Assembly (NCBI GenBank): GCA_964477125.1
Contig: CAYZCZ010000008.1
Location: 1-29,672 of the forward strand
DNA length: 29,672 nucleotides
Direction of reading: 5' to 3'
From: DALYDK01 sp964477125
Lineage (GTDB): Bacteria > Patescibacteriota > Saccharimonadia > Saccharimonadales > CAIOMD01
Under the pieces are notes generated by a model that was given only the letters and a program-made list of their open reading frames with translations, did not search any database and was not told where the DNA came from. Shown in pieces: positions 1-8,576 of the stretch (the stretch's first letter is position 1; the number at the start of each line of letters is the position of its first letter). Made by a program: the position numbers and the translations under genes.

Positions 1-140
1 CGGCTCAGGAAATAAACACTAGTGGTGGTACAGCTGAACTAATAAACTTCCCAGCTTATTTGTACTTTGCAAAGCCTTATTTGTTAGATGATGGTGCTAA
101 AAAATATAATAGCTCATATATTGCTCCTCCAAGATTATAG
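1..140 (+). CDS. C-terminal end of an unknown protein (partial)
   Basis: An open frame enters the window at base 3 and runs 45 codons to a TAG at 138-140. The visible tail is polar, rich in Asn, Tyr and Leu, and ends in the residues YIAPPRL. I do not recognise a family in this fragment, and it shows no membrane segment. It lies directly upstream of the pilus operon on the same strand. However, pilM has its own promoter in the 68 bases between them, so the two need not be co-transcribed. The start and most of the gene are outside the window. The alternative is a chance open frame, which 45 codons cannot exclude. Confidence 0.5.
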   Translation, partial: AQEINTSGGTAELINFPAYLYFAKPYLLDDGAKKYNSSYIAPPRL

Positions 141-172
141 TTCTACCCCATATTATTTTTATATAAAATAGT

Positions 173-201
173 TTGGCAATATAGCTCTTATGCTTTACAA
201 T
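173..201 (+). promoter_or_regulatory. Promoter of the pilM operon
   Basis: A -35 box TTGGCA (173-178) and a -10 box TACAAT (196-201) are separated by 17 bases. The pilM ATG follows the -10 box after only 7 bases. Transcription should therefore begin at or within about two bases of the start codon, giving a leaderless mRNA. No Shine-Dalgarno sequence lies before this ATG, which fits that reading. Confidence 0.65.
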
Positions 202-208
202 TATTCTC

Positions 209-1249
209 ATGAGCGTCATAAGTGGCGTCAAGGACTTTTTTGGCCTAGATATTGGAACTTCGGCAATACGCCTAGTCCAGTTGAAGGGGAGTGGGCCCGT
301 AAAAGCATTAGCTAAGTACGCGCTTGTCCCTGTAGAGCAAAAATTAGTTTTATCTGACGCAAAAGCCGATCAACAAAAAGTTGCCCAAATAATAAAAGAT
401 TTGGTATCTAAAAGCGGGGTCACAACCCGTAATGTTGCTGTTGGTTTACCAAGTAATCGTATATTTACCACCGTAGTTGATATTGAGCGCCTTAGTGGCT
501 CGGAACTTGGCAAAACAATACATTACCAAGCAGATACTTTAATACCAACTCCTATAGATGAAAGTAAAGTAGACTGGGCATTATTAGGTGATAGCCCAGT
601 AGATCAAAATAAGCTAGAAGTTTTGCTTAGTAGTGTACCAAACGAATATATCGAAACAAGGCTAGACATGCTAGAAGGCATAGGGTTAAACGTAATAGCA
701 TTTGAACCAGATGCTTTATCAATTGCTAGGGCCCTTATTGGCAATGGTCAAACTACACCTCAAATGGTTATAGATATGGGCTTAATGACAACAGATATTG
801 TTATTTCTGTAGCTGGTGGCCCACGACTAACTAGGTCAATACCAACTGGTAGTGATGCTATCTTAAAAGCAGCAAGTCAAAACTTAAATGTAGATGAAAA
901 ACAAGCTGAGCAATTTGTGAATAAGTTTGGCTTAAGTAAAGACAAACTAGAAGGTCAAATCTATAAAAGCATCATTGGCGTAGTAGATATACTTGTTAAT
1001 GAACTAGAAAAATCAATTAAGTTTTACAGTACGCGTTACCCCAATGCGCCCTTAGACCGCATAATAGTTACTGGTGCTGCAAGTACATTACCAGAATTTC
1101 CATTGTATTTGGCTAACAAGTTTGGTGTAAATATAGAAATAGGTAATGCATGGCGTAATGTGACATTCCCTGAATCACGCCAAAATGACCTAATGTCAGT
1201 ATCTAGTCACTTTGGTGTGGCCGCCGGCTTAGCAGAGAGGATAGAATAA
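209..1249 (+). CDS. pilM: Type IV pilus assembly protein PilM (actin-like ATPase)
   Basis: PilM is the cytoplasmic actin-like ATPase that binds the N-terminal tail of PilN and links the pilus alignment complex to the motors. The sequence has the first phosphate-binding motif GLDIGTSAIRL at residues 12-22, the second region VIDMG at about 187-191, and a glycine-rich VTGAAS near residue 290. At 346 residues it is the usual length. It is the first gene of a tight cluster pilM-N-O-x-B-T-C, and its stop codon overlaps the ATG of pilN (TAATG). It appears to be translated from a leaderless mRNA, since the -10 box ends 7 bases before the ATG. FtsA/MreB-type actins are the only close alternative, and the neighbours rule them out. 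Confidence 0.93.
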   Translation: MSVISGVKDFFGLDIGTSAIRLVQLKGSGPVKALAKYALVPVEQKLVLSDAKADQQKVAQIIKDLVSKSGVTTRNVAVGLPSNRIFTTVVDIERLSGSELGKTIHYQADTLIPTPIDESKVDWALLGDSPVDQNKLEVLLSSVPNEYIETRLDMLEGIGLNVIAFEPDALSIARALIGNGQTTPQMVIDMGLMTTDIVISVAGGPRLTRSIPTGSDAILKAASQNLNVDEKQAEQFVNKFGLSKDKLEGQIYKSIIGVVDILVNELEKSIKFYSTRYPNAPLDRIIVTGAASTLPEFPLYLANKFGVNIEIGNAWRNVTFPESRQNDLMSVSSHFGVAAGLAERIE

Positions 1250-1926
1250 TGGCTATTCAACTTAATTTATTACCAGATGTTAAGGCCCAGTACATTAAAT
1301 CTGAGCGCACTAGGCGTACTGCTATAGCTATATCTTTAGTTGTTATAGTCGCTAGTTTTGGTTTGGTTGCACTAATGGCCAGTGTTGTATATGGTGCTCA
1401 AAAACTTGCATTGGCAAGTTCAAACAAAAAAATAGACCAACTTTCCAAAGAACTAAAAAACACTAAAGATATTGAAAAAATGCTAACTGTACAATCCCAA
1501 CTGGGTAGTTTAGACACATTGCATAATGGTAAAAAAGTAAATAGTAGGTTGTTTACATACTTAACCCAAATCGTTCCAAGCAACGTGCAGTTATCTTCTG
1601 TGAAAGTCAATTTAGAGGATAACACTGCTATTATTACTGGTACATCAGATAATTTACAGTCTAATAACGTATTCGTAGATACCTTAAAGTTTACCAAGTA
1701 TCAAGTAGAGGGTAACCAAGATCAACCTCAAGCATTCAGCGATGTGGTGTTAACTACGTTTAGCCGTGACGATAAAGGGGCAAGTTTTACTATTAACCTT
1801 AGCTATGACCCTGCATTATTTAACACTTCATCTACCGGCGTAAAATTAATACTTAAAGAAGGTGTGACCACTAGGCAGGATCAGCCAAGCACCTTATTTA
1901 ATAAACCAGCAGAGGCTAAACAATAA
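1249..1926 (+). CDS. pilN: Type IV pilus inner-membrane assembly protein PilN
   Basis: PilN is a bitopic inner-membrane protein. Its short cytoplasmic N-terminus binds PilM and its outer domain pairs with PilO. The sequence begins with the diagnostic NLLPD motif (residues 6-10), the PilM-binding peptide. One membrane helix follows at about 24-48, then a coiled-coil stretch at about 52-85, and then an alpha/beta domain. At 225 residues it is slightly longer than typical PilN because of an extended C-terminal tail. The start overlaps the pilM stop and the stop overlaps the pilO start (both TAATG), so the three genes are probably translationally coupled. The order between pilM and pilO supports the call. 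Confidence 0.88.
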   Translation: MAIQLNLLPDVKAQYIKSERTRRTAIAISLVVIVASFGLVALMASVVYGAQKLALASSNKKIDQLSKELKNTKDIEKMLTVQSQLGSLDTLHNGKKVNSRLFTYLTQIVPSNVQLSSVKVNLEDNTAIITGTSDNLQSNNVFVDTLKFTKYQVEGNQDQPQAFSDVVLTTFSRDDKGASFTINLSYDPALFNTSSTGVKLILKEGVTTRQDQPSTLFNKPAEAKQ

Positions 1927-2639
1927 TGGCAAAATTTAACACAGATAATTTTAGGCTTTCTACTAAAAGGCTTCAAATAGAAAAATCTAATACTAAGGTT
2001 TTAATTGCTATAAGTGTGGCGGTGGTCTTTTTAGTGTTCTCGTTAGTTGCTACACAGGCATTATATAAGCAATTAAAATATCAGAATAAAGTCATTGGTT
2101 TACGCAACCAAGCAGTTAAGCAATTAGAAAAAAATATTTCCGCAACCAAAGAACTAGAAGCACAGTATATTGCATTTGATACTTCACCTGAATCAATTAT
2201 TGGTAACTCCGACTCGAATTCAAAAGTAGTGCTAAACTCGTTACCAAGTAAATATGACTTTCCAGCCTTGGCAACTAGCTTAGAAGGTTTATTAAATACT
2301 AGTGGTGTTACTATAAGCTCAATTACAGGAACAGACGATCAAGTAACAGCCGAGCAAAGTAGTACAAGTCCTAAACCTACGGAAATTCCTTTTACGGTTT
2401 CCGCTAAAGGGTCATATGCTTCTGTACAAACACTTATTAAGAATATTGAAAGGTCTACAAGACCTATTAAAATTAATACTATCAACTTTACTGGAACCGA
2501 TAACGACATAAGTGTAGAGATTACGGGAGTGACTTATTATCAACCACTAAAAATGATAGATCTTAATAAAAAAGTTGTTGCAGGTACTGCCAAGAAAGAA
2601 GTTAAAACAACTCAGAAAGATACAAAGGCTAAGCAGTAA
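1926..2639 (+). CDS. pilO: Type IV pilus assembly protein PilO
   Basis: PilO pairs with PilN in the inner-membrane alignment subcomplex. The 237-residue protein has a basic cytoplasmic start, one membrane helix (about 24-45), a predicted coiled coil (about 46-72) and an outer ferredoxin-like domain. It ends in a lysine-rich tail. Sequence similarity in this family is low, so the call rests on topology plus gene order. It overlaps pilN by one base at its start and the following small gene by one base at its stop. Confidence 0.82.
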   Translation: MAKFNTDNFRLSTKRLQIEKSNTKVLIAISVAVVFLVFSLVATQALYKQLKYQNKVIGLRNQAVKQLEKNISATKELEAQYIAFDTSPESIIGNSDSNSKVVLNSLPSKYDFPALATSLEGLLNTSGVTISSITGTDDQVTAEQSSTSPKPTEIPFTVSAKGSYASVQTLIKNIERSTRPIKINTINFTGTDNDISVEITGVTYYQPLKMIDLNKKVVAGTAKKEVKTTQKDTKAKQ

Positions 2640-2893
2640 TGAAAAAGAATGACATTGCAATTATAGTTGGTGTGGCAATTGTGGCTGGTATATTTAGTTA
2701 TGCAGTAGCTAGCTTTATATTTGGTGGTGATAAACAATATAAGTTAGATACACCAGAAGTTCAGGCAATTACCGCTGATTTTCAATCACCAGATAAGAAA
2801 TATTTTAATAAAGAATCACTAGATCTTACCAAAGATATTACTGTTCAAATAAATACCAATAATCAGCCGTTCAATCAAAAATCAAATCAGTAG
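2639..2893 (+). CDS. Small single-pass membrane protein in the pilP position
   Basis: This is an 84-residue protein with one N-terminal membrane helix (about 5-29) and a short polar outer tail rich in Asn, Gln and Lys. It overlaps the pilO stop by one base (TAATG) and sits between pilO and pilB. In didermic bacteria pilP, a lipoprotein joining PilN/O to the secretin, follows pilO. Here there is no lipobox cysteine and no PilP beta-domain, and no secretin gene is visible. I therefore do not call it PilP. It may be a lineage-specific accessory subunit of the alignment complex. The gene itself is well supported by its coupling to its neighbours. Confidence 0.75.
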   Translation: MKKNDIAIIVGVAIVAGIFSYAVASFIFGGDKQYKLDTPEVQAITADFQSPDKKYFNKESLDLTKDITVQINTNNQPFNQKSNQ

Positions 2894-2912
2894 ATAACTA
2901 AGGGGGCATACC

Positions 2913-4727
2913 ATGAGTGTATTAATGGAAAATACCCAAAAACTTGTAGAGAATTTACTGGTTAAAAACGGCCTTATTTCTGATGATGACTTAGTCAAGG
3001 TACACAAGTTGGCTAATGCCGATGGTGAGCCTTTCATGGCAACCCTAGTTAATAGGGAATACATTAACCAAGAAGATCTTACAAAAACTATTGCTCAGGC
3101 AACGAAAGTTCCATATGTAAATTTATCTGGTGCAAAAGTTAATCCCAAGGTTTTAGGGCTATTACCGCAAGAAGTTGCTGAAAGGTATATGGCCGTTCCC
3201 CTAGGTGAAATGGAAAAACGTTTAGTCGTTGCAATGTTAGATGCCGACAATGTGCAAGCGGTAGATTTTTTGTCTAATCGTATAGGCAGGCCGTTAAAAG
3301 TGTATTTGGCCAGCCAAGATGGCATAGAGCAGGTTCTAAGGCAATATCGGCTAGATGTTTCTAAAGATGTTAAGGCCGCACTAGGCCGTAAAGAAAGTAC
3401 TGGTAATGCAGAGGATGATGCCGCCATAGCGGAGGCCAAAAAACAAGCCAGTCAAAAAGACACAATTAAAAGCATTGTCCAAGATTCACCGATTAGCAAA
3501 GCTTTGTCGGCAATATTAGAATACGCTGCCAAAAGCAGAGCCAGCGATATACATATAGAACCATTAGAAAAAGAATTAAAAATTAGATGTCGAATAGATG
3601 GGGTTCTGCGTGAAATAATGAAGTTACCCAAAGAAACTGAACCACCACTCATTTCTCGTATTAAAATTCTATCTAACTTAAAAATAGATGAACATCGTAT
3701 ACCTCAAGATGGCCAGTTTACGGTACTAGTTGGTAATAACCCTATTGATTTGCGTATTGCCATTAGCCCGGTTGTTTGGGGTGAGCAGTGCGTTATTAGG
3801 TTGCTAGATAAAAGTGGTACGAGTTTAAAGCTAGAAGACATGGGTTATAGCGGTAGGGCACTTAGAACCATAAGAACAGGCATGAAAAACCCCAACGGTA
3901 TGATACTTACCTCTGGCCCAACTGGTTCAGGTAAAAGTACTAGCCTATATGCACTAATTCAAGAAATTAAAAGTGATGATATTAATATTGTTACCCTAGA
4001 AGACCCTGTAGAATACAAAATGGATGGTATAAATCAAATACAAGTTAATGCTGATGTTGGTTTAACTTTTGCAACTGGCTTACGTAGCATTTTGCGTCAG
4101 GACCCCGATGTAGTCATGGTTGGTGAAATTCGTGACAAAGAAACGGCTATGCTTGCCGTACAGGCCGCGTTAACAGGGCATTTAGTGCTTAGCACGCTAC
4201 ACACCAACAGTGCCGCCGGTATATTGCCAAGGCTTCTAGATATGGACATAGAGCCATTCTTAATAGCTAGCACTGTTCGTACTGTAATTGGCCAGCGTTT
4301 AGTGCGACGTATTGGGCCAAAAAATGAGCAATACGAGGCCAGCCAGGCAGATACTGAAGGTATACATAAAACTTTGGCAAATTTGCTACCCGAAACTAAT
4401 GAAGAAGCCGAAAAAGCTAAGGAAGATCTAGGTTTTAGTGGAGAAAATTTGCCAACCATAGGGCAAAGCGCTTATACTTTAACTAAGGGCTTAGATACTC
4501 CAGATACGCCAGGGGGCTATAAGGGTAGAATGGGCTTGTATGAAGTCTTTAATATAACCGAAGATATTCAAGATTTAATAATCAAACGAGCAACCAGTGC
4601 CGAAATACAAGACGCCGCCAAAGCCCAGGGCATGATAACTATGAGGCAAGACGGTTACTTAAAAGCATTAGGTGGAAAAACAACATTAAACGAGGTGAAC
4701 CGAGTTGCCTCATCGGAAAGCGCATAA
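2913..4727 (+). CDS. pilB: Type IV pilus extension ATPase PilB
   Basis: PilB is the hexameric motor that powers pilus extension. The 604 residues comprise an N-terminal MshEN/GspE_N-type region (about 1-145), a linker, and the secretion-ATPase core. The core has Walker A GPTGSGKS at 335-342, an Asp box near LEDP (362-365), Walker B with GEIRD (397-408), and a His box TGHLVLSTLHTN (421-432). The conserved RLVRRIG (462-468) and GYKGRMGLYEV (535-545) segments are present. The zinc-binding tetracysteine that normally lies between them is missing: there are no cysteines after residue 293. A charged insert occupies that stretch instead. An AAGGGGG ribosome-binding site (2900-2906) selects the 2913 start; Met5 is a weaker alternative. 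Confidence 0.94.
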   Translation: MSVLMENTQKLVENLLVKNGLISDDDLVKVHKLANADGEPFMATLVNREYINQEDLTKTIAQATKVPYVNLSGAKVNPKVLGLLPQEVAERYMAVPLGEMEKRLVVAMLDADNVQAVDFLSNRIGRPLKVYLASQDGIEQVLRQYRLDVSKDVKAALGRKESTGNAEDDAAIAEAKKQASQKDTIKSIVQDSPISKALSAILEYAAKSRASDIHIEPLEKELKIRCRIDGVLREIMKLPKETEPPLISRIKILSNLKIDEHRIPQDGQFTVLVGNNPIDLRIAISPVVWGEQCVIRLLDKSGTSLKLEDMGYSGRALRTIRTGMKNPNGMILTSGPTGSGKSTSLYALIQEIKSDDINIVTLEDPVEYKMDGINQIQVNADVGLTFATGLRSILRQDPDVVMVGEIRDKETAMLAVQAALTGHLVLSTLHTNSAAGILPRLLDMDIEPFLIASTVRTVIGQRLVRRIGPKNEQYEASQADTEGIHKTLANLLPETNEEAEKAKEDLGFSGENLPTIGQSAYTLTKGLDTPDTPGGYKGRMGLYEVFNITEDIQDLIIKRATSAEIQDAAKAQGMITMRQDGYLKALGGKTTLNEVNRVASSESA

Positions 4728-4750
4728 ATAACTAGGGTGGGAAAATTAAT

Positions 4751-5818
4751 ATGAGCACACAACCAAGAATAGAAATATTATTAGAAGAAGTAGTAAAGCA
4801 AAATGCCAGTGATTTGCATTTACAGGTTAGTTTACCACCAATGCTTAGGGTGGATGGTGCATTAAAGGCGGTTAGTGGGGCAGACGTATTAACAGAAGAA
4901 GTAGTAGAATCTTTAATTTTTGCTATCTTGGATGACGATCAGAAACAAATATTACTAAAAGATAAAGAATTTGACTTTAGTTTTGCATTTGGTGACCTAG
5001 GTCGTTTTCGTGTCAACGCGTTCCACGAACGTGGTAACTTGGCCGCCGCCCTAAGGCTTATTCCTACCGAAATTACAACTATCGAACAGCTTGGTTTGCC
5101 ACAGGTAGTTAACAAATTTGCCGAATACCCACGTGGTTTAGTGCTTGTAACTGGCCCAACTGGCTCCGGTAAGTCAACTACATTGGCCGCATTGGTTCAT
5201 AAAATAAACCACGAGCGTGCCGAGCATATTATTACTATCGAAGACCCTATTGAGTTTACACATAAGAGTGTTAAAAGCGTTATAGTTCAGCGTGAGGTTC
5301 ATTACGATACATTTAGTTTCTCTGCCGCGTTAAGGTCTAGCTTGCGTGAAGATCCAGATGTTGTACTTATTGGTGAAATGCGTGACCTAGAAACAATTGC
5401 CGCAGCCATTACCATTGCCGAAACAGGCCACCTTGTCTTTGCCACACTACATACTAACAGCGCCGCCCAAAGCATCGACCGTATGATAGATGTATTTCCA
5501 CCGCATCAACAACCACAAATTCGCTCACAGTTAAGTAATATTTTAATGGCCATTTGTTCACAGCGCCTAATACCGTCTATTGGTGGGGGCAGAGTAGCCT
5601 CTGCGGAAATACTTATTGGTACACCTGCAGTACGTAATATTATTCGTGAAGGCAAAAGCCATCAGCTAGATGCAGTGATACAAACAGGTGGAGAATACGG
5701 CATGCAAAGTATGGATAAAACCTTGGTTAACCTTATCCATGGCGGAACAATTACATATGATGAAGCCCGAAACTACGCCGTAGACTTAGAAGAGCTAGAT
5801 AGGTTAATGCGAGGTTAA
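4751..5818 (+). CDS. pilT: Pilus retraction ATPase PilT
   Basis: PilT is the hexameric motor that disassembles the pilus, driving twitching and often DNA uptake. The 355-residue length is typical. It has the PilT N-terminal ASDLHL signature (19-24), Walker A GPTGSGKS (135-142), Walker B with DPDVVLIGEMRD (201-212), and the His box TGHLVFATLHTN. The PilT-specific C-terminal helix AVRNIIRE (293-300), known as AIRNLIRE in the family and needed for retraction, separates it from PilB/GspE. A purine-rich GGGTGGG stretch lies shortly before the start. It is 23 bases after pilB, and the pilC ATG follows two bases after its stop. Confidence 0.94.
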   Translation: MSTQPRIEILLEEVVKQNASDLHLQVSLPPMLRVDGALKAVSGADVLTEEVVESLIFAILDDDQKQILLKDKEFDFSFAFGDLGRFRVNAFHERGNLAAALRLIPTEITTIEQLGLPQVVNKFAEYPRGLVLVTGPTGSGKSTTLAALVHKINHERAEHIITIEDPIEFTHKSVKSVIVQREVHYDTFSFSAALRSSLREDPDVVLIGEMRDLETIAAAITIAETGHLVFATLHTNSAAQSIDRMIDVFPPHQQPQIRSQLSNILMAICSQRLIPSIGGGRVASAEILIGTPAVRNIIREGKSHQLDAVIQTGGEYGMQSMDKTLVNLIHGGTITYDEARNYAVDLEELDRLMRG

Positions 5819-5820
5819 TT

Positions 5821-7035
5821 ATGCTAAGTTTTGCTTATACAGCTCGTAACCCGGCAACAGGCCAAAAAGTTAACGCCATTGTTCAGGCAGATAGCGAACG
5901 TGCCGCCGCCAAGCTTATTAAAGAACAAGGCCTTGCCCCTATAGATATTACTCTGCAAAACAAAGAAAAAACAGGTTTCTTTAAAAAGGTAAAAACTAAA
6001 GATAAAATATTATTTGCTCGCCAGCTGAGTACTCTTATAAATGCTGGTTTACCACTAGTACAAAGCCTGCGTTCTGTACAAAAAACTACTGCATCCAAAG
6101 CTATGCAGGCGACAATTTCTGAATTGATAAGTGATGTAGAGGCCGGAACAGCTTTTTCTAAAGCATTAGAGAAACACCCTAATGTATTTAACACTATTTT
6201 TATAAATTTGGTGGGTGCAGGTGAAATATCAGGTACCCTAGACTCTTCTTTAGAACGTTTGGCTAATCAGCAAGAAAAGGATGCTGAAATTATCAGTAAA
6301 GTTCGTGGGGCAATGGTATACCCAGCGGTAGTTATTGTGGTCATGATAGCAGTTGTTAGTTTTATGCTTGTTTCTGTATTGCCACAAGTAAAAGTTTTGT
6401 ACGACGGCTTGCCAGGTGCAAAACTACCACTTTTAACCACCATATTACTTGGTATGTCTACTATCATTACTAAATTTTGGTGGGTATTTGCTATTTTACT
6501 TGTATTAGTTATTGTTTTTGGCAGTAAATGGATACGAACAGCTGGTGGTAAACGATACATAGACGGTGTCAAAATGCATGCACCAGCCATAGGCCCATTA
6601 TTTATGAAAATGTATATGGCTAGGTTTGCGCGTACTGGGTCAACACTAGTTGCTAGCGGTGTGCCACTTTTGCAAATGCTAGATATCACTGGCAAATCGG
6701 TGAATAATGTTTACATTGAAGACTCTATTCAAAAGGCAATTGTGCAGGTAAAAGGTGGTAAAAGTTTAGCAGATAGCCTAGAAGGTGACCCAAACTTTTT
6801 AGAACTAGTACCAAATATGCTACGTATTGGCGAGCAAAGTGGTTCGGTAGAAGAAATGATGAGCCGTACAGCCGACTACTATGAAAAAGAGGTAGACCAA
6901 CAAATTAAAACCATAAATACTATCATTGAACCAGCTTTAATGATAGTGCTAGGCATAGTCGCCTTAATTATCGTAGCCGCTGTACTTATGCCTATTTACA
7001 GTCTTGCCGGTAAAGACCTTACAAAGGGGGGGTAG
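5821..7035 (+). CDS. pilC: Type IV pilus platform protein PilC
   Basis: PilC is the polytopic inner-membrane platform on which the PilB and PilT motors act to add or remove pilins. The 404 residues show the typical plan. There is an N-terminal cytoplasmic stretch, two T2SSF domains of about 120 residues each (about 65-190 and 265-390), and three hydrophobic segments (about 168-190, 212-235, 372-395). The family signatures ARQLSTLINAGLPLVQSL and LEDPNFLELVPNMLRIGEQSG-like repeats are recognisable. Translation probably couples to pilT, because a GAGG inside the pilT end serves as its ribosome-binding site. This is the last gene of the first pil operon; no clear terminator follows. Confidence 0.94.
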   Translation: MLSFAYTARNPATGQKVNAIVQADSERAAAKLIKEQGLAPIDITLQNKEKTGFFKKVKTKDKILFARQLSTLINAGLPLVQSLRSVQKTTASKAMQATISELISDVEAGTAFSKALEKHPNVFNTIFINLVGAGEISGTLDSSLERLANQQEKDAEIISKVRGAMVYPAVVIVVMIAVVSFMLVSVLPQVKVLYDGLPGAKLPLLTTILLGMSTIITKFWWVFAILLVLVIVFGSKWIRTAGGKRYIDGVKMHAPAIGPLFMKMYMARFARTGSTLVASGVPLLQMLDITGKSVNNVYIEDSIQKAIVQVKGGKSLADSLEGDPNFLELVPNMLRIGEQSGSVEEMMSRTADYYEKEVDQQIKTINTIIEPALMIVLGIVALIIVAAVLMPIYSLAGKDLTKGG

Positions 7036-7151
7036 TGTATATTAATAAAAGCTTGTGTTTACAATTTTTGTTTGTTAATATTACTTCGTATAGCATAAAC
7101 ATAAAGTTACACTGAATTATATACAGGTAACAAAGAAAGGGCACCCTAAAA
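7036..7151 (+). promoter_or_regulatory. Intergenic leader and probable promoter of the major pilin
   Basis: This AT-rich gap contains TTGTTT (7068-7073), 17 bases, then TAGCAT (7091-7096), a plausible but non-consensus sigma-70-type promoter. It would give a leader of about 50 bases. A strong ribosome-binding site, AAAGAAAGGG, lies 11 bases before the pilin ATG. A separate promoter would allow the pilin to be made in much greater amount than the assembly proteins. Confidence 0.4.
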
Positions 7152-7628
7152 ATGCTTAAAAAATCAAACCAAAAAGGCTTCTCCATTATTGAAGTTCTTA
7201 TTGTACTGGCAATTGCTGGTTTAATAATGTTAATTGTCTTCTTGGCAGTACCAGCCCTAAGAAGAAATAGTGCTAATACTGGTAGAGAAAATGATGCTTC
7301 TAAAATATCTGCAGCAGTTCAAGATTGTCTAACAAACCATAACGGCTTGGCAACTAGTTGTGCTTCAGTTGGCGCAAGCACCGTAGATGTCACCGGCATG
7401 AGTCAATTAAATAATCCTACTTTTGTAGCTGTAGGAGCGGCTGGTACTCCTGCGAGTTTGGCTGCAGGCACGGACACAGATGCGGCAGCTGCAGTAGTTT
7501 CTTATAAAGCTAAATGTGCGACAGATGGAACTGGTGTTGCTATCGTAAGCACAAATGCACGAGATTTTATCGTGCAGTTTAACAAAAAATCTTCGGGTGG
7601 TGTTATCCTACAGTGTATTGGTAGCTAA
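7152..7628 (+). CDS. pilA: Major type IV pilin precursor
   Basis: This is a type IV prepilin with a short basic leader cut by PilD after Gly9 (QKG|FSIIEVLIVLAIAG). The mature protein keeps Phe at +1 and Glu at +5, followed by the usual hydrophobic helix of about 25 residues. The mature chain would be about 149 residues. The globular part is small, Ala/Thr/Ser-rich, and has four cysteines that could form two disulfides. It has its own upstream region and a strong terminator at once downstream, and it has the best ribosome-binding site among the pilin genes. I infer from this that it is the abundant fibre subunit rather than a minor pilin. Confidence 0.9.
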   Translation: MLKKSNQKGFSIIEVLIVLAIAGLIMLIVFLAVPALRRNSANTGRENDASKISAAVQDCLTNHNGLATSCASVGASTVDVTGMSQLNNPTFVAVGAAGTPASLAAGTDTDAAAAVVSYKAKCATDGTGVAIVSTNARDFIVQFNKKSSGGVILQCIGS

Positions 7629-7646
7629 GCATAGTACTATTTCAGA

Positions 7647-7684
7647 TAAAATTGCTACTAAGAAATTAGTGGCAATTTTACTTT
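7647..7684 (+). terminator. Terminator after the major pilin
   Basis: A 15-bp stem (arms 7647-7661 and 7666-7680, one T-G pair) closes on a GAAA tetraloop and is followed by a T-rich tract. It separates the pilin transcript from pilD. Confidence 0.8.
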
Positions 7685-7706
7685 TAACGCATATGTTTAT
7701 ACCTGA

Positions 7707-7712
7707 TATAAT
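7707..7712 (+). promoter_or_regulatory. -10 box of a leaderless pilD promoter
   Basis: A perfect TATAAT ends 9 bases before the pilD ATG, and TTAACG (7684-7689) lies 17 bases upstream as a -35. Transcription would start two to four bases before the ATG, and no Shine-Dalgarno sequence is present. Confidence 0.6.
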
Positions 7713-7721
7713 AATCTAAGT

Positions 7722-8576
7722 ATGATTACTGTAAATTTAATGATATTAACTACTTTACTTGGCCTTATACTTGGTAGCTTTATAAACGCTTGGGTATGGC
7801 GCCTTAGCAAGCAAATAGATGACGAAGGCGAGCCAAAAAAGCTTACAGCTAAGCAAAAAAAAGAACTAAGCATTGTTACCGCAAGATCTATGTGCCCAAA
7901 TTGTAAACACGAGCTAGCAGTTTTAGATCTAATACCTATTTTTAGTTGGATATTTTTAGTTGGAAAATGTAGGTATTGTAAAAAACCAATTAGTAAACAA
8001 TACCCAGCAGTAGAGCTAACGACTGCTATATTATTTGGGTTGTCTTACTATTTTTGGGTTTTTAACTACAATTGGCAATATGTGGCATTTGCTACATGGT
8101 TAGCTTGTTTGGTAGGGTTAGTAGCACTAGCAGTTTATGACATCAAGTTTATGCTTTTACCCGACCGTATTATGTACATTATGTATGGTATAGCAGGTTT
8201 TGGGCTGGTTATGCAGTTTTCTATAGGTAGGCCACTGGCAGATATTAAAAATGTAATTATTTCGGTTTTAATTTGTGGTGGAATATTTTGGTTGTTATAT
8301 CAGCTAAGTAAAGGTAAGTGGATAGGTGGCGGTGATGTAAAGCTTGGCTTTTTATTAGGCCTGCTTGTTGCTACGCCAATGCTATCTTTCTTAATGCTAT
8401 TTTTAGCATCATTATTAGCTACAGTAGTTGCTATACCATTACTTGTCAGCAAAAAAATTAAGCGGAACGCCCATATACCCTTTGGACCATTTTTAATTGC
8501 CAGCACAATTATTACAGTCTTGTACGGACAACACCTACTCGACTGGTATACTAACATAATAATTGGCATCTCCTAG
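7722..8576 (+). CDS. pilD: Prepilin peptidase / N-methyltransferase PilD
   Basis: PilD is a membrane aspartyl protease (family A24) that removes the leader from prepilins and N-methylates the new first residue. The N-terminal half carries the zinc tetracysteine of the bifunctional form: Cys58, Cys61, Cys83 and Cys86 in two CxxC pairs. The catalytic aspartates are expected at Asp140 (in AVYDIKFMLLPD) and Asp205 (in GGGD). About eight hydrophobic segments span the rest of the 284 residues. Its substrates are evident on both sides: the major pilin upstream and four prepilin-like proteins downstream. It sits between two pilin transcription units with its own promoter. Confidence 0.94.
   Translation: MITVNLMILTTLLGLILGSFINAWVWRLSKQIDDEGEPKKLTAKQKKELSIVTARSMCPNCKHELAVLDLIPIFSWIFLVGKCRYCKKPISKQYPAVELTTAILFGLSYYFWVFNYNWQYVAFATWLACLVGLVALAVYDIKFMLLPDRIMYIMYGIAGFGLVMQFSIGRPLADIKNVIISVLICGGIFWLLYQLSKGKWIGGGDVKLGFLLGLLVATPMLSFLMLFLASLLATVVAIPLLVSKKIKRNAHIPFGPFLIASTIITVLYGQHLLDWYTNIIIGIS

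Noticed and set aside
8230..8243. A GCCACTGGCAGAT match to the tRNA-linked palindrome inside pilD
   Set aside because: It encodes conserved-looking PilD residues (PLAD), lacks the second palindrome arm and has no tRNA fragment nearby; judged chance.
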